Source: Aquabacterium lacunae
GTDB lineage: Bacteria; Pseudomonadota; Gammaproteobacteria; Burkholderiales; Burkholderiaceae_C
Direction: 5' to 3'
Assembly (NCBI RefSeq): GCF_004310865.1
Contig: NZ_SIXI01000001.1
Location: forward strand, 558,001 to 622,000
DNA: 64,000 bases
A program made the translations under genes and the position numbers. Positions 16,729 through 27,703 of this stretch are shown piece by piece (positions within the stretch are counted from its first letter, which is position 1; the number at the start of each line of letters is the position of its first letter). The notes beneath the pieces were generated by a model that was given only the letters and a program-made list of their open reading frames with translations, searched no databases and had not been told where the DNA came from.

Positions 16729-17631
16729 ATGAACCGCATGATGTTCCGCACGGCCGTGACGGCCGCCCTGCTGGCTGGCACCGCGCTGAGCAGCCTGGCC
16801 CAACCGGCCTCGCCCACGCTGGCCAAGATCGCCGAAACCGGCACCATCACCCTGGGCCACCGCGAATCGTCGATCCCCTTCTCGTACTACGACGACAAGC
16901 AACAGGTGGTGGGCTATTCCCACGAGATGATGCTCAAGGTGGTCGACGCCGTGAAGGCCGAACTCAAGAAGCCGGGCCTGGCCATCAAGCTGGTGCCCGT
17001 GACCTCGCAGAACCGCATCCCCCTGATCGTCAATGGCACGGTCGACATCGAATGCGGCTCGACCACCAACAACACCGAGCGCGCCCGCCAGGTCAACTTC
17101 TCGACCAACATCTTCGTGGTCGGCACCCGCCTGATGACCAAGAAGGATTCGGGCATCAAGGACTTCCCCGACCTCAAGGGCAAGAACGTGGTCGTGACCG
17201 CCGGCACCACCTCGGAGCGCCTGCTGCGCAAGTACAACGAAGAGAAGGATGCCGGCATGCGCATCATCTCGGCCAAGGACCATGGCGAGTCGTTCCTGAC
17301 CCTGGAAACCGGCCGCGCCGTGGCCTTCATGATGGACGACGCCCTGCTGTACGGCGAAAAGGCCAAGGCCAAGAAGGCCGATGACTGGGTGGTGGTGGGC
17401 AAGCCGATGTCGGAAGAGGCTTACGCCTGCATGCTGCGCAAGGACGATGCCGGTTTCAAGAAGATCGTCGATGCCGCCCTGACCAGGGCCATGACCTCGG
17501 GCGAAGCGGCCAAGATCTACGCCAAGTGGTTCCAGCAACCGATCCCGCCCAAGGGCCTGAACCTGGCCTGGCCGATGTCGGACGACGTGCAGGCCCTGTT
17601 CAAGGCCCCCAACGACAAGCCTTTCGAATGA
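16729..17631 (+). CDS. gltI: Glutamate/aspartate ABC transporter, periplasmic binding protein
   Basis: Captures glutamate and aspartate in the periplasm for the GltJKL importer. The 300-residue product has a Sec signal peptide (about 1-25, hydrophobic core then SLA cleavage site) and a bacterial solute-binding fold. It follows E. coli GltI block by block: GHRESSIPFSYYD, TSQNRIPLIVNGT, ECGSTTNNTER, VAFMMDDALL and EAYACMLRKDD. AAGGA lies eight bases before the ATG at 16729; the frame is open further upstream but that region is regulatory. First gene of the operon, preceded by a sigma-54 promoter. Confidence 0.95.
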   Translation: MNRMMFRTAVTAALLAGTALSSLAQPASPTLAKIAETGTITLGHRESSIPFSYYDDKQQVVGYSHEMMLKVVDAVKAELKKPGLAIKLVPVTSQNRIPLIVNGTVDIECGSTTNNTERARQVNFSTNIFVVGTRLMTKKDSGIKDFPDLKGKNVVVTAGTTSERLLRKYNEEKDAGMRIISAKDHGESFLTLETGRAVAFMMDDALLYGEKAKAKKADDWVVVGKPMSEEAYACMLRKDDAGFKKIVDAALTRAMTSGEAAKIYAKWFQQPIPPKGLNLAWPMSDDVQALFKAPNDKPFE

Positions 17632-17639
17632 CATGAAGA

Positions 17640-17667
17640 GTGGCCCGGGCCATTCGCCCGAGGCCAC
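17640..17667 (+). other. Stem-loop in the gltI-ansB spacer
   Basis: GTGGCC-CGGGC pairs with GCCCG-a-GGCCAC around a CATTC loop, an 11-bp stem with one bulged A. No T-run follows, so it is probably not a terminator. Hairpins after binding-protein genes often protect the upstream mRNA so that the binding protein is made in excess over the permease. Confidence 0.55.
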
Positions 17668-17704
17668 CGAACGAGGTCGGGCACGCACTGCCGGCCCCCG
17701 CTGA

Positions 17705-18898
<1,194 letters not shown>

Positions 18899-18900
18899 GC

Positions 18901-19953
18901 ATGCAACGCAAGAACCACCTGACCCTGGCCGCTGTCTCTGCCATCGCCACCACCGTGGCCCTGGTCCTCCCCTTCACGGCATCGGCCCAGAACGCCGTGA
19001 CCGTCTACGGCATCGCCGACCTGTACCTGCAATACGGTCAGGGCAGCACCGGCTCGCAGCTGTCGGTGCAAACCGGCGGCGTGAGCGGCTCGCGTCTGGG
19101 CTTCAAAGGCACGGAAGACCTCGGCAACGGCCTGAGCGCCCAGTTCCAGCTGGAAATGGGCATCAACGCCGACACCGGCTCGCTGGGCCAGGGTGGCCTG
19201 GCCTGGGGTCGTCAGGCCTGGGTGGGCCTGAACCAATCGGGTCTGGGCTCGCTGAACCTGGGCCGCCAGAACATTCCCCAGTACGTGGTGCTGGACACCT
19301 TCGACCCCTATGGCACGGGCGCTGGCTCGGCCGCTTCCAGCGGCATCGTCTCGACCACCAGCCGCGCCAACAACAGCATCGTGCTGAAGTCGGCCAGCTT
19401 CGGCGGCTTCACCGTGCAGGCCATGACCGCCCTGGGTGAAACCGGCACCAGCAACACCGCCAGCAATGTGTACGGCCTGGGTGCCCAGTACAACGCAGGC
19501 GCCTTCGCCGCGGGCCTGGCCCTGAGCCAGTTCAAGGCCGCCGACGCCACCAAGGTGGACGCCAACTACGCCCTGCTGACCGGCAGCTACGACTTCGGTG
19601 CCTTCAAGGTGACCGGCGGCGTGCAGCGCGTGAACAACCTGGGCGGCGTGGCCACCGTGGACCGCACCGAAGCCCTGGCCGGCGTGCTGGTGCCGGTGTC
19701 GGCCAACGGCACCTTCAGCGCTGGCGTGGGCACAGGCACCACCGAAGACCTGGCCGGCAGCCGTGCCAGCCAGTACACCCTGGGCTACACCCACGCCCTG
19801 AGCAAGCGCACCAGGCTGTACGCCATCGGCACCGTCATCCAGAACGGATCGGGCACCCAGTACACCGCTGGCGCGGCCAGCGGCGCCGGCCCGACCACGG
19901 CCAACGGCAAGGACGTCAGCGCCCTGCAGGTCGGCATCCGCCACGCCTTCTGA
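18901..19953 (+). CDS. Gram-negative porin (Burkholderia/OmpC-like)
   Basis: Outer-membrane trimeric beta-barrel porin of 350 residues. A signal peptide (about 1-29) ends in TASA; the mature start AVTVYGIADLYLQYG is the typical first strand of betaproteobacterial porins, followed by the GSRLGFKGTEDLGNG turn, and the chain ends in an aromatic residue (RHAF), the Bam recognition signal. It begins two bases after the ansB stop, with GGAG inside the end of ansB, so the two are translationally linked. Placement inside the operon suggests a channel for acidic amino acids or their amides. Confidence 0.92.
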   Translation: MQRKNHLTLAAVSAIATTVALVLPFTASAQNAVTVYGIADLYLQYGQGSTGSQLSVQTGGVSGSRLGFKGTEDLGNGLSAQFQLEMGINADTGSLGQGGLAWGRQAWVGLNQSGLGSLNLGRQNIPQYVVLDTFDPYGTGAGSAASSGIVSTTSRANNSIVLKSASFGGFTVQAMTALGETGTSNTASNVYGLGAQYNAGAFAAGLALSQFKAADATKVDANYALLTGSYDFGAFKVTGGVQRVNNLGGVATVDRTEALAGVLVPVSANGTFSAGVGTGTTEDLAGSRASQYTLGYTHALSKRTRLYAIGTVIQNGSGTQYTAGAASGAGPTTANGKDVSALQVGIRHAF

Positions 19954-19986
19954 GGCTGACGTGCGCACCCCTCATCAGGAGCAGAC

Positions 19987-20724
19987 ATGAGCTATCAATG
20001 GAACTGGTCGGTGTTCACCGAACCCACGGTCACCGGTGATGGTGGCGTCTACTGGGACTGGATGGTGGCGGGTCTGAAAATGACCGTCACCGTCTCGCTG
20101 AGTGCCTGGGTCATCGCCCTGGCCCTCGGTTGCCTGATGGGGGTGCTGCGCACGGTGCCCTCCCCGTGGCTGCGTCGTTTCGCGACCGGCTATGTGGAGG
20201 TGCTGCGCAACATTCCTTTGCTGGTGCAGCTGTTCATCTGGTACTTCATCGTGCCGGAGCTGCTGCCCACCGCCTGGGGCGATGCCATCAAGCAGCTCGC
20301 CCCCGAAACCCAGCAGTTCGGCGCCGCCGTGCTGTGCCTGGGTCTGTTCACCAGCGCCCGCGTGTGCGAGCAGGTGCGCGCCGGCATCCTCAGCCAACCC
20401 GTGGGCCAGGTGCGCGCTGCACTGGCCCTGGGCCTGAGCCTGCCCCAGGCCTACCGCCATGTGCTGCTGCCCATGGCCCTGCGCCTGGTGGTGCCTCCGA
20501 TCACCTCGGAGTTCCTCAACATCTTCAAGAACTCGGCCGTGTGCTCGACCATCGGCCTGCTGGAGCTGGCCGCACAAGGTCGCCAGCTGGTGGACTACAC
20601 CGCACAGGCCTACGAGTCCTTCATTGCCGTCACCCTGATGTACCTGGCCATCAACGTGGTGGTCATGCTGCTGATGAGCTGGCTGGAAAAGCGCGTGCGC
20701 GTGCCCGGCTACATGGGTCAATGA
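19987..20724 (+). CDS. gltJ: Glutamate/aspartate ABC transporter permease GltJ
   Basis: Inner-membrane permease of 245 residues of the His/Glu/Gln/Arg/opine family (TIGR01726). Hydrophobic helices start near residue 30; the EAA-type loop that docks on the ATPase is seen at [19 protein letters not shown]. GltJ features such as the N-terminal YQWNWSVF and long periplasmic insert around PELLPTAWG are present. AGGAG stands five bases before the ATG. It pairs with gltK downstream. Confidence 0.93.
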   Translation: MSYQWNWSVFTEPTVTGDGGVYWDWMVAGLKMTVTVSLSAWVIALALGCLMGVLRTVPSPWLRRFATGYVEVLRNIPLLVQLFIWYFIVPELLPTAWGDAIKQLAPETQQFGAAVLCLGLFTSARVCEQVRAGILSQPVGQVRAALALGLSLPQAYRHVLLPMALRLVVPPITSEFLNIFKNSAVCSTIGLLELAAQGRQLVDYTAQAYESFIAVTLMYLAINVVVMLLMSWLEKRVRVPGYMGQ

Positions 20725-20737
20725 CCAGGAGATGAAC

Positions 20738-21421
20738 ATGGCTTACGAATTCGACTGGTCCTCCATTCCCGCTTCCCTGCCCTTCCTGTGGGATGGCATG
20801 CTGGTCTCGCTGGAGATCACGGCCACGGCCCTGGTGGTGGGCATCCTGTGGGGCACGCTGCTGGCCATCATGCGGCTGTCGCCCCTGGCCCCGCTGCGCT
20901 GGTTCTCGGCGGGCTACGTGAACCTGTTCCGCGCCGTGCCGCTGGTGATGGTGCTGCTGTGGTTCTTCCTGCTGGTGCCGCAACTGCTCACCCAGGTCTT
21001 CAAGCTCGACCCCACCACCGATGTGCGCCTGGCCTCGGCCCTGGTCGGCTTTGCGCTGTTCGAAGCGGCCTACTACTCGGAGATCATCCGCGCGGGCATC
21101 CAGAGCGTGCCCAAAGGCCAGCTGGCCGCCGCCACGGCCCTGGGCCTGAGCCGCATGCAGGCCATGCGCCTGGTGATCCTGCCGCAGGCCTTCCGCAACA
21201 TGGTGCCGCTGCTGCTGACCCAGGGCATCGTGCTCTTCCAGGACACCTCGCTGGTCTACGTCTCGGCCCTGGCCGACTTCTTCGGCTCGGCCTACAAGGT
21301 GGGCGACCGCGACGGCCGGCTGGTGGAAATGCTGCTGTTCGCCGGCGGCGTCTATTTCGTCCTCTGCTTCGCGCTGTCGCGCTGGGTGCAGAGCCTACAA
21401 AGCACCCGCACCCACGTCTGA
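20738..21421 (+). CDS. gltK: Glutamate/aspartate ABC transporter permease GltK
   Basis: Second permease subunit, 227 residues, with the N-terminal [18 protein letters not shown] start common to GltK and the EAA loop [19 protein letters not shown]. The ATG at 20738 has GGAG six bases upstream; an ATG at 20732 in the same frame is too close to it. It starts 13 bases after gltJ stops. Together with gltJ it forms the heterodimeric pore of the importer. Confidence 0.93.
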   Translation: MAYEFDWSSIPASLPFLWDGMLVSLEITATALVVGILWGTLLAIMRLSPLAPLRWFSAGYVNLFRAVPLVMVLLWFFLLVPQLLTQVFKLDPTTDVRLASALVGFALFEAAYYSEIIRAGIQSVPKGQLAAATALGLSRMQAMRLVILPQAFRNMVPLLLTQGIVLFQDTSLVYVSALADFFGSAYKVGDRDGRLVEMLLFAGGVYFVLCFALSRWVQSLQSTRTHV

Positions 21422-21446
21422 GCCCGCGCGCTCACCGGAGTCCCCC

Positions 21447-22175
21447 ATGATCCAGATCGACCACGTTTCCAAGCACTACGGCGCCTTCCAGGTGCTGACC
21501 GACTGCTCGACCACCGTCGCCAAAGGCGAAGTGGTGGTGGTGTGCGGCCCCTCGGGCTCGGGCAAGTCCACCCTGATCAAGACCGTCAACGGCCTGGAGC
21601 CCATCCAGGGCGGGCGCATCATCGTCGATGGCGTCACGGTCAATGACCCGAAAACCAACCTGTCCAAACTGCGCTCACGCGTGGGCATGGTGTTCCAGCA
21701 CTTTGAGCTGTTTCCCCACCTGAGCATCATCGAGAACCTGATGCTGGCCCAGCTGCACGTGCTGGGTCGCGGCAAGGACGAAGCCCATGACAAGGGCATG
21801 CGCCTGCTGGAGCGTGTGGGCCTGAAGGCCCATGCATCGAAGGCGCCCGGTCAGCTGTCGGGCGGCCAGCAGCAGCGTGTGGCCATTGCCCGCGCCCTGT
21901 GCATGGACCCGGTGGTGATGCTGTTCGACGAGCCCACCTCGGCGCTCGACCCCGAGATGGTGGGCGAGGTACTGGATGTGATGACCGAGCTGGCCACCGA
22001 AGGCATGACCATGATGTGCGTGACCCATGAGATGGGCTTTGCGCGCCGAGTGGCCGACCGGGTGATCTTCATGGACGCCGGCCGCATCGTCGAAGACCGC
22101 CCCAAGGCCGACTTCTTCGACCACCCGAATTCCGAGCGTGCCCAGCAGTTCCTCGCGCGCATCCTGCACCACTGA
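21447..22175 (+). CDS. gltL: Glutamate/aspartate ABC transporter ATPase GltL
   Basis: ATP-hydrolysing subunit of 242 residues. Walker [10 protein letters not shown], the Q-loop [12 protein letters not shown], signature LSGGQQQR, Walker [16 protein letters not shown] and the H-loop [10 protein letters not shown] are all intact. GGAG lies six bases before the ATG. It powers uptake through GltJK and closes the importer gene set. Confidence 0.95.
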   Translation: MIQIDHVSKHYGAFQVLTDCSTTVAKGEVVVVCGPSGSGKSTLIKTVNGLEPIQGGRIIVDGVTVNDPKTNLSKLRSRVGMVFQHFELFPHLSIIENLMLAQLHVLGRGKDEAHDKGMRLLERVGLKAHASKAPGQLSGGQQQRVAIARALCMDPVVMLFDEPTSALDPEMVGEVLDVMTELATEGMTMMCVTHEMGFARRVADRVIFMDAGRIVEDRPKADFFDHPNSERAQQFLARILHH

Positions 22176-22196
22176 CCCCCGCTGAAAGGTCTCCCC

Positions 22197-23480
22197 ATGG
22201 TTCATACGCCTCGAATTCCTTCTTACCTGCCCGAAGACGCCCCCGGCGCCTGGGGCATGTTCCTGGAGCAACTGGACCGGGTGGAGCCCCACCTGGGCGA
22301 CCTGGCCCGCTGGACCGACACCCTGCGCCGTCCCAAGCGCACGCTGATCGTCGATGTGCCCGTGCGCATGGACGATGGCCGCATCGAGCACTTCGAGGGC
22401 TACCGCGTGCAGCACAACCTGTCGCGCGGACCAGGCAAAGGCGGCGTGCGGTTTCACCCCGAGGTGAACCTGTCGGAAGTGATGGCCCTGTCGGGCTGGA
22501 TGACCATCAAGAACGCCGCCGTGAACCTGCCCTACGGCGGCGCCAAGGGCGGCGTGCGCGTCGACCCCAAGCAGCTGAGCCTGGGCGAACTGGAACGGCT
22601 GACGCGTCGCTACACCAGCGAGCTGGGCCACTTCATCGGGCCGGACCAAGACATCCCGGCCCCCGATGTGAACACCAACGACCAGGTCATGGCCTGGATG
22701 ATGGACACCTACGCCATCAACCACGGGGCCATGCACACCGGCGTGGTCACCGGCAAGCCCGTGACCATGGGCGGCAGCCTGGGCCGCCGTGACGCCACCG
22801 GCCAGGGCTGCTACGTGGTGGCCCGCGAGGCCTGCCAGAAACTGGGCATGCAGCTGCCGGGCAGCCGCGTGGCCATCCAGGGCTTCGGCAATGTGGGCAG
22901 CGCCGCCGCACGGGCCTTCCACCAGGCCGGTGCCCGCATCGTGGCCATCCAGGATGTGGCCGGCACCGTGCACGCCGAAGCCGGCATCGACCCCGTGGCC
23001 GTGAGCGAGCACCTGGCCCGGGGTGGCCAGTGGAGCGACCTGCCCGGCACCACCTTCCTGAGCCGCGAGCAGTTCTGGCAGACGCCCTGCGACATCCTGC
23101 TGCCCGCCGCCCTGGAAAAGCAGATCACGCTGGCCAATGTGGGCCAGATCCAGGCCCGCCTGATCGTGGAAGGCGCCAACGGCCCGACCACCCCCGAAGC
23201 CGAAGACGTGCTGAACGCCCGCGGCTGCGTGGTGCTGCCCGATGTGCTGGCCAATGCCGGTGGCGTGACGGTGAGCTACTTCGAGTGGGTGCAGAACGCC
23301 ACCAGCTTCTTCTGGACCGAGCAGGACATCATGGACAAGCTCGACCGCGTGCTGACCGAGGCATTTGCCGCCATCTGGCAGCTCTCGCAGGAGCGAGGCG
23401 TGAACCTGCGCACCGCGGCCTTCATCCAGGCTTGCACCCGCGTGCTGCAAGCCCGTGCCATGCGTGGCCTGTACCCCTGA
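22197..23480 (+). CDS. Glutamate dehydrogenase (Glu/Leu/Phe/Val family)
   Basis: Oxidative deamination of glutamate to 2-oxoglutarate and ammonia. The 427-residue protein has the catalytic lysine block [13 protein letters not shown], the substrate-binding KNAAVN region, the aspartate block [13 protein letters not shown] and a Rossmann fold with GFGNVGS. Length and composition fit the hexameric class II GdhA/RocG type, probably NAD-linked and catabolic. Its place directly after the importer supports catabolic use of imported glutamate as carbon and nitrogen source. Confidence 0.92.
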   Translation: MVHTPRIPSYLPEDAPGAWGMFLEQLDRVEPHLGDLARWTDTLRRPKRTLIVDVPVRMDDGRIEHFEGYRVQHNLSRGPGKGGVRFHPEVNLSEVMALSGWMTIKNAAVNLPYGGAKGGVRVDPKQLSLGELERLTRRYTSELGHFIGPDQDIPAPDVNTNDQVMAWMMDTYAINHGAMHTGVVTGKPVTMGGSLGRRDATGQGCYVVAREACQKLGMQLPGSRVAIQGFGNVGSAAARAFHQAGARIVAIQDVAGTVHAEAGIDPVAVSEHLARGGQWSDLPGTTFLSREQFWQTPCDILLPAALEKQITLANVGQIQARLIVEGANGPTTPEAEDVLNARGCVVLPDVLANAGGVTVSYFEWVQNATSFFWTEQDIMDKLDRVLTEAFAAIWQLSQERGVNLRTAAFIQACTRVLQARAMRGLYP

Positions 23481-23496
23481 CTGATATCCTTGGGTC

Positions 23497-25488
23497 ATGC
23501 CTGACGACAGCCCCGACACGCAGACATCGATCCGTGACGCCCTGCTCACGGGCGATGTGTCGGTGCAGGAGGTGGTGCGCCGCAGCCGCATCATGGTGGG
23601 CGCCCTGCTGGTGGCGCTGGCCATGCTGGCCACCGGCTTGCTGGCGTATGAGGCCAGCTGGCGCCAGGGCCTGGCGGCCTCGCGCTCGAACACCGAGCAC
23701 AAGCTTGAGCTGTTCAACTCGGCCATGGAGGGCATGCTGAACCGGCTGGAAACGGTGCCCGCCACCATCCAGCTGAACCAGGAAGTGCTGGCCCTGCTGG
23801 CCGCCCCCCAGCCCAATGCCTCGACCGTGCCGGTCAATGCCTACCTGGCCAAGCTCAACGCCCAGCTGGGCAGCATGGCGGTGTATGTGCTGAACACCCG
23901 TGGCACGGTGGTGGGCACCAGCAACTACCGCGAAGCCGGCAGCTTCATGGGCGAAGACCTGTCGTTCCGGCCCTACTTCCTCACGGCCCTGGCCGGGCAG
24001 GTGGGGCGGCATTTCGCCATCGGCAACACGAGCCGCCAGCCGGGCTACTACCTGGCCAACCCCATCCGTCAGGAAGGCCGCATCGTGGGCGTGGCCGTCA
24101 TCAAGATCTCGCTGCAACCCGTGCAGCAGCTGTGGGCCATGCTGGCCACGCCCGCCGTGATCGTCGATGAACACGACGTGATCATCCTGGCTTCCGAGCC
24201 CGACTGGCTGTACCAGCGACTGGCCGAAACCCCGATCGAAAAACGCATCGAGCTGCAGATCGCGCAGCTGTACAGCGAAAGCCGCCTGCGGCTGTTTCCC
24301 CTGGGCCCCGAGCTGGTCAACCCCAGCGAGGTCACCCGCCGGGACGGGCTGGTGCTGTCGAACCACGCCTTCCAGGAGCGCCTGGGCCGAACCCTGATGG
24401 CCGTGCCCCGCGACCTGCGCAAGATGGGCTGGCGCCTGTGGAGCCTGCACGAGGTCGACAGCGTGCGCAAGCAGGCCGTGATGGTGGCCATGCTGTCGGC
24501 CGTGGCCACCGGCTTCGTATGCCTGCTGTGGCTGGTGGTGCAGCAGCGCCAGCGCCTGGTGCGCCAGAAGCTGGCGGCCAAGCGCATGCTGGAAAAAGCC
24601 AACTCCGACCTGGAGTCGAAAGTGGCGCGCCGCACCAGCGCCCTGGCCAGCGCCAACGAGCGCCTGCGCAAGGAAGTGGCCGAACGCATCCAGGCCGAAC
24701 ACACGCTGCGCGAAGCGCAGGACGAGCTCATCCAAGCGGCCAAACTGGCGGCGGTGGGCCAGATGTCCACCGGCATCACGCATGAGCTGTCACAGCCCCT
24801 GGGCGCCATCCGCACGCTGGCCGGCAATTCCAGTGCCTTTCTGCAGCGCGGCGACCTGGCCACGGTGGGCAGCAACCTGGCGCTGATCACCCGCCTGACC
24901 GAGCAGATGGGCGAGATCGTGCAGTCACTCAAGGGCTTTGCGCGCAAGGCACCGGCCACCGCCAGCCGCATGGACCTCTCTCAGGCCGTGAACAATGCGC
25001 TGCTGCTGTTCGTGGCGCGCCTGCGCAGCGACCACGTGAGCTTGCACAACGACTGCCAGGACGAGGCCATCGAAGTGTGGGGCGAACCCAATCGGCTGGA
25101 ACAGGTGCTGGTGAACCTGATCGGCAATGCGCTGGATGCCATGAAAGACCAGCCCCACCGCACACTGCACCTGCACACCGAGGTGGCCGACCCGAACCGC
25201 ATCCGCCTGCTGATCGACGACAACGGCCCCGGCCTGCCCGCCCACGGGGCAGACCGGCTCTTCGAGCCCTTCTTCACCACAAAGCCCCGCGGTGAAGGGC
25301 TGGGCCTGGGCCTGTCGATCTCGCGCGACATCGTGCGCAGCTTCCAGGGGGAACTGCGGGCCGAGAACCTGCCTGAGGGCGGTGCGCGCTTCATCATCGA
25401 TCTGCCCAGCCGTGCACCGGAGCCCGGTGAAACGGCCGATCCCCCCACGACCGAACATTCAGCCCCCGCTGCCAACCCGCTGCCATGA
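23497..25488 (+). CDS. Sensor histidine kinase, DctB/AauS type
   Basis: Membrane kinase of 663 residues. Transmembrane segments at about 33-51 and 328-346 enclose a periplasmic double-Cache (PDC) sensor region, as in DctB. A coiled coil leads to the HisKA box with phospho-acceptor H429 (THELSQPLGAIR), then HATPase_c with N-box NLIGNALDA, DNGPGLP and GLGLGLSIS. The stop overlaps the start of the response regulator gene in ATGA. In Pseudomonas the AauS/AauR pair senses acidic amino acids and controls the homologous aat, asparaginase and related genes; the gene content here matches that role. Confidence 0.9.
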   Translation: MPDDSPDTQTSIRDALLTGDVSVQEVVRRSRIMVGALLVALAMLATGLLAYEASWRQGLAASRSNTEHKLELFNSAMEGMLNRLETVPATIQLNQEVLALLAAPQPNASTVPVNAYLAKLNAQLGSMAVYVLNTRGTVVGTSNYREAGSFMGEDLSFRPYFLTALAGQVGRHFAIGNTSRQPGYYLANPIRQEGRIVGVAVIKISLQPVQQLWAMLATPAVIVDEHDVIILASEPDWLYQRLAETPIEKRIELQIAQLYSESRLRLFPLGPELVNPSEVTRRDGLVLSNHAFQERLGRTLMAVPRDLRKMGWRLWSLHEVDSVRKQAVMVAMLSAVATGFVCLLWLVVQQRQRLVRQKLAAKRMLEKANSDLESKVARRTSALASANERLRKEVAERIQAEHTLREAQDELIQAAKLAAVGQMSTGITHELSQPLGAIRTLAGNSSAFLQRGDLATVGSNLALITRLTEQMGEIVQSLKGFARKAPATASRMDLSQAVNNALLLFVARLRSDHVSLHNDCQDEAIEVWGEPNRLEQVLVNLIGNALDAMKDQPHRTLHLHTEVADPNRIRLLIDDNGPGLPAHGADRLFEPFFTTKPRGEGLGLGLSISRDIVRSFQGELRAENLPEGGARFIIDLPSRAPEPGETADPPTTEHSAPAANPLP

Positions 25489-26846
25489 CCGCGACCGTCC
25501 CTGCCCCCGAGCACCTGATCCTCATCGTCGAGGACGACCCGGCCCTGCGCCTGGGCTGCGTGCAGGCCATGCAGCTGGCCGGCCTGCCCGTGGAGGGCGT
25601 GGCCTCGGCCGAGCAGGCGCTCACGCGCATCATGCAAGGTGGCGTGGGCGTGGTCGTGACCGACATGCGTCTGCCCAAGGCCGACGGCCTGTCGCTGGTG
25701 CGCCTGTGCCAGCAGCATGACAAGGCCCTGCCCGTGATCATGATCACCGGCCATGGCGACATCAACCTGGCGGTCGATGCCATGCGCAGCGGCGCCTACG
25801 ACTTCATCCCCAAGCCCTTTGCGCCCGAGCACCTGACCGAGGTGGTGCGCAAGGCCCTGGAAAAGCGCCTGCTGAGCCTGGAGGTGGGGCAGCTTCGCCG
25901 CCAGCTGGCCTTCCGCAACGGCATCGAAGGCAAGCTGATCGGCAAGTCGGCCGCCATGGCCGCCGTGCGCAAACTGATCATGGACGTGGCCGATTCGCCG
26001 GTCGATGTGCTGGTGCATGGCGAAACCGGCTGCGGCAAGGAGCTGGTGGCCCAGGCCCTGCACGACTGCTCGGGCCGGCGCGAGCAGCCCTTCGTGGCGC
26101 TGAACTGCGGCGGCATGCCCGACAACCTGCTCGACAGCGAGCTGTTCGGCCACGAGGCCGGTGCCTTCACGGGCGCGCAAAAACGCCGCATCGGCAAGAT
26201 CGAGTTCGCCGCCGGCGGCACGCTGTTCCTCGACGAGCTGGAAACCATGCCCATGCCCATGCAGATCAAGCTGCTGCGCGTGCTGCAGGAACGCCAGCTG
26301 GAGCGCCTGGGCGCCAACCAGTCGGTGCCGGTGCACTGCCGTTTCGTGGCCGCCACCAAGGAGAACCTGCAGGACAAGGCCAGGGACGGCAGCTTCCGCA
26401 CCGACCTGTACTACCGACTGAACGTGGTCAACATCGTGCTGCCGCCCCTGCGCGAGCGCCGCGAAGACATCCCCATGCTGATGACGCACTTCGGCCTGCT
26501 GGCGGCCGAACGCTTCCACCGGCCGCAGCCCGAGATCAGCGCCGAGCAGATGTCGCGCCTGATGCAGCACGACTGGCCGGGCAATGTGCGCGAGCTGCGC
26601 AACGTGGCCGACTGCCTGGTGCTGGGCGTGCCCAATGCCGTGCTGGGCGCCCCGTCGGGCTCGGCCAGCCCCGTGGCGGATGCGGGCGGCTTGCCCCTGG
26701 CCGAGGCGGTCGAGCGCTTCGAGCGCGAGCTGATCCAGGCCGAGCTGGAGCGCCAGGGCGGAAACGTGGCACGATGCGCGGAGGCCCTGAAAGTGGCCAA
26801 GACCACGCTGCACGACAAGATCAGGAAGCACGGCTTGCAGTCCTGA
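25485..26846 (+). CDS. Sigma-54 dependent response regulator, DctD/AauR type
   Basis: Enhancer-binding protein of 453 residues in the order receiver (phospho-acceptor D60 in VVVTDMRLPKADG), AAA+ domain with Walker A GETGCGKE and the sigma-54 contact loop GAFTGA, and a Fis-type helix-turn-helix at the C-terminus (NVARCAEALKVAKTTLHDKI). It overlaps the kinase gene by four bases. The sigma-54 promoter and dyad in front of gltI are the natural target, making a positive loop in which the regulator is the last gene of the operon it activates. Confidence 0.93.
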   Translation: MTATVPAPEHLILIVEDDPALRLGCVQAMQLAGLPVEGVASAEQALTRIMQGGVGVVVTDMRLPKADGLSLVRLCQQHDKALPVIMITGHGDINLAVDAMRSGAYDFIPKPFAPEHLTEVVRKALEKRLLSLEVGQLRRQLAFRNGIEGKLIGKSAAMAAVRKLIMDVADSPVDVLVHGETGCGKELVAQALHDCSGRREQPFVALNCGGMPDNLLDSELFGHEAGAFTGAQKRRIGKIEFAAGGTLFLDELETMPMPMQIKLLRVLQERQLERLGANQSVPVHCRFVAATKENLQDKARDGSFRTDLYYRLNVVNIVLPPLRERREDIPMLMTHFGLLAAERFHRPQPEISAEQMSRLMQHDWPGNVRELRNVADCLVLGVPNAVLGAPSGSASPVADAGGLPLAEAVERFERELIQAELERQGGNVARCAEALKVAKTTLHDKIRKHGLQS

Positions 26847-26868
26847 TCCTTCAAGGAGACTCTGGCCC

Positions 26869-27699
26869 ATGCGCATCCACCACCTCAACTGCGGCTCGAT
26901 GTGCCCCCTGGGCCAGCGCCTGATCAACGGCGAAGGCCGCTGGCTGGGCAAGGCCAAGATGTGCTGCCACTGCCTGCTGATCGAGGGCCGCGATGGCCTG
27001 ATCCTGGTGGACACCGGCATCGGCACGGCCGATGTGGCCCAGCCCTCGCGCATGGGCCTGGCCTTCAATGCGGTCGTGAACCCGCAATACCGCATGTCGG
27101 ACACCGCCTTGTTCCAGATCCGCGAACTGGGGTTCGATCCGGCCGATGTGCGGCACGTCGTGCCCACCCACCTCGACCTGGACCATGCCGGCGGCCTGGG
27201 CGACTTCCCCAAGGCCCAGGTGCATGTGTTCCAACGCGAGCTGGACGCGGCCCTGTCGCGCCCCACCCTGCAGGAAAAGGGGCGCTATCTGCCGCACCAG
27301 TGGGCCCACGGGCCGGCCTGGGTGCGCCACGAGGTGGCGGGCGAGCGCTGGATGGGCTTCGAGGCCATGCGCGCCCTGCCCGGCACCGACGACGAGGTGC
27401 TGCTGGTGCCCCTGACGGGCCACACGCGGGGCCACTGCGGCATCGCCGTCAAGGGCGATTCAGGCTGGATGCTGCATTGCGGTGACGCCTACTTCTACCG
27501 TGGCGAAACCGACATGGACCCCACCTGCCCGCTGGGCCTGCGCATTTTCCAGAACCTGGTGCAGATGGACGGGGCCACCCGCATGGCCAACCAGCAGCGC
27601 CTGCGTGAGCTCAAGCGTGACCACGGGCACGAGGTCACGCTGTTCTGTGCGCACGACCCCGTGGAGTTCGACACACTCGCCACGGCTGCGGCGGTGTGA
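26869..27699 (+). CDS. Metallo-beta-lactamase fold hydrolase (AHL lactonase-like)
   Basis: A 276-residue MBL-fold protein resembling N-acyl homoserine lactonases and related quorum-quenching or glyoxalase-type enzymes. The core motif reads THLDLDHAGG, that is H-x-D-x-D-H in place of the usual H-x-H-x-D-H, so one metal-1 histidine is an aspartate. Later metal ligands appear as the histidine in TGHTRGHCG, the aspartate in HCGDAYFY and the histidine in CAHDPVEF. AAGGAG precedes the ATG. It is downstream of the response regulator gene by 22 bp, and may be cotranscribed. The substrate is unknown. Confidence 0.82.
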   Translation: MRIHHLNCGSMCPLGQRLINGEGRWLGKAKMCCHCLLIEGRDGLILVDTGIGTADVAQPSRMGLAFNAVVNPQYRMSDTALFQIRELGFDPADVRHVVPTHLDLDHAGGLGDFPKAQVHVFQRELDAALSRPTLQEKGRYLPHQWAHGPAWVRHEVAGERWMGFEAMRALPGTDDEVLLVPLTGHTRGHCGIAVKGDSGWMLHCGDAYFYRGETDMDPTCPLGLRIFQNLVQMDGATRMANQQRLRELKRDHGHEVTLFCAHDPVEFDTLATAAAV

Positions 27700-27703
27700 A
27701 GGT

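Noticed and set aside
17679-17694. Second sigma-54-like motif before ansB (GGGCACG followed by CTGCC)
   Set aside because: The GG to GC spacing is two bases short, which RpoN does not tolerate.
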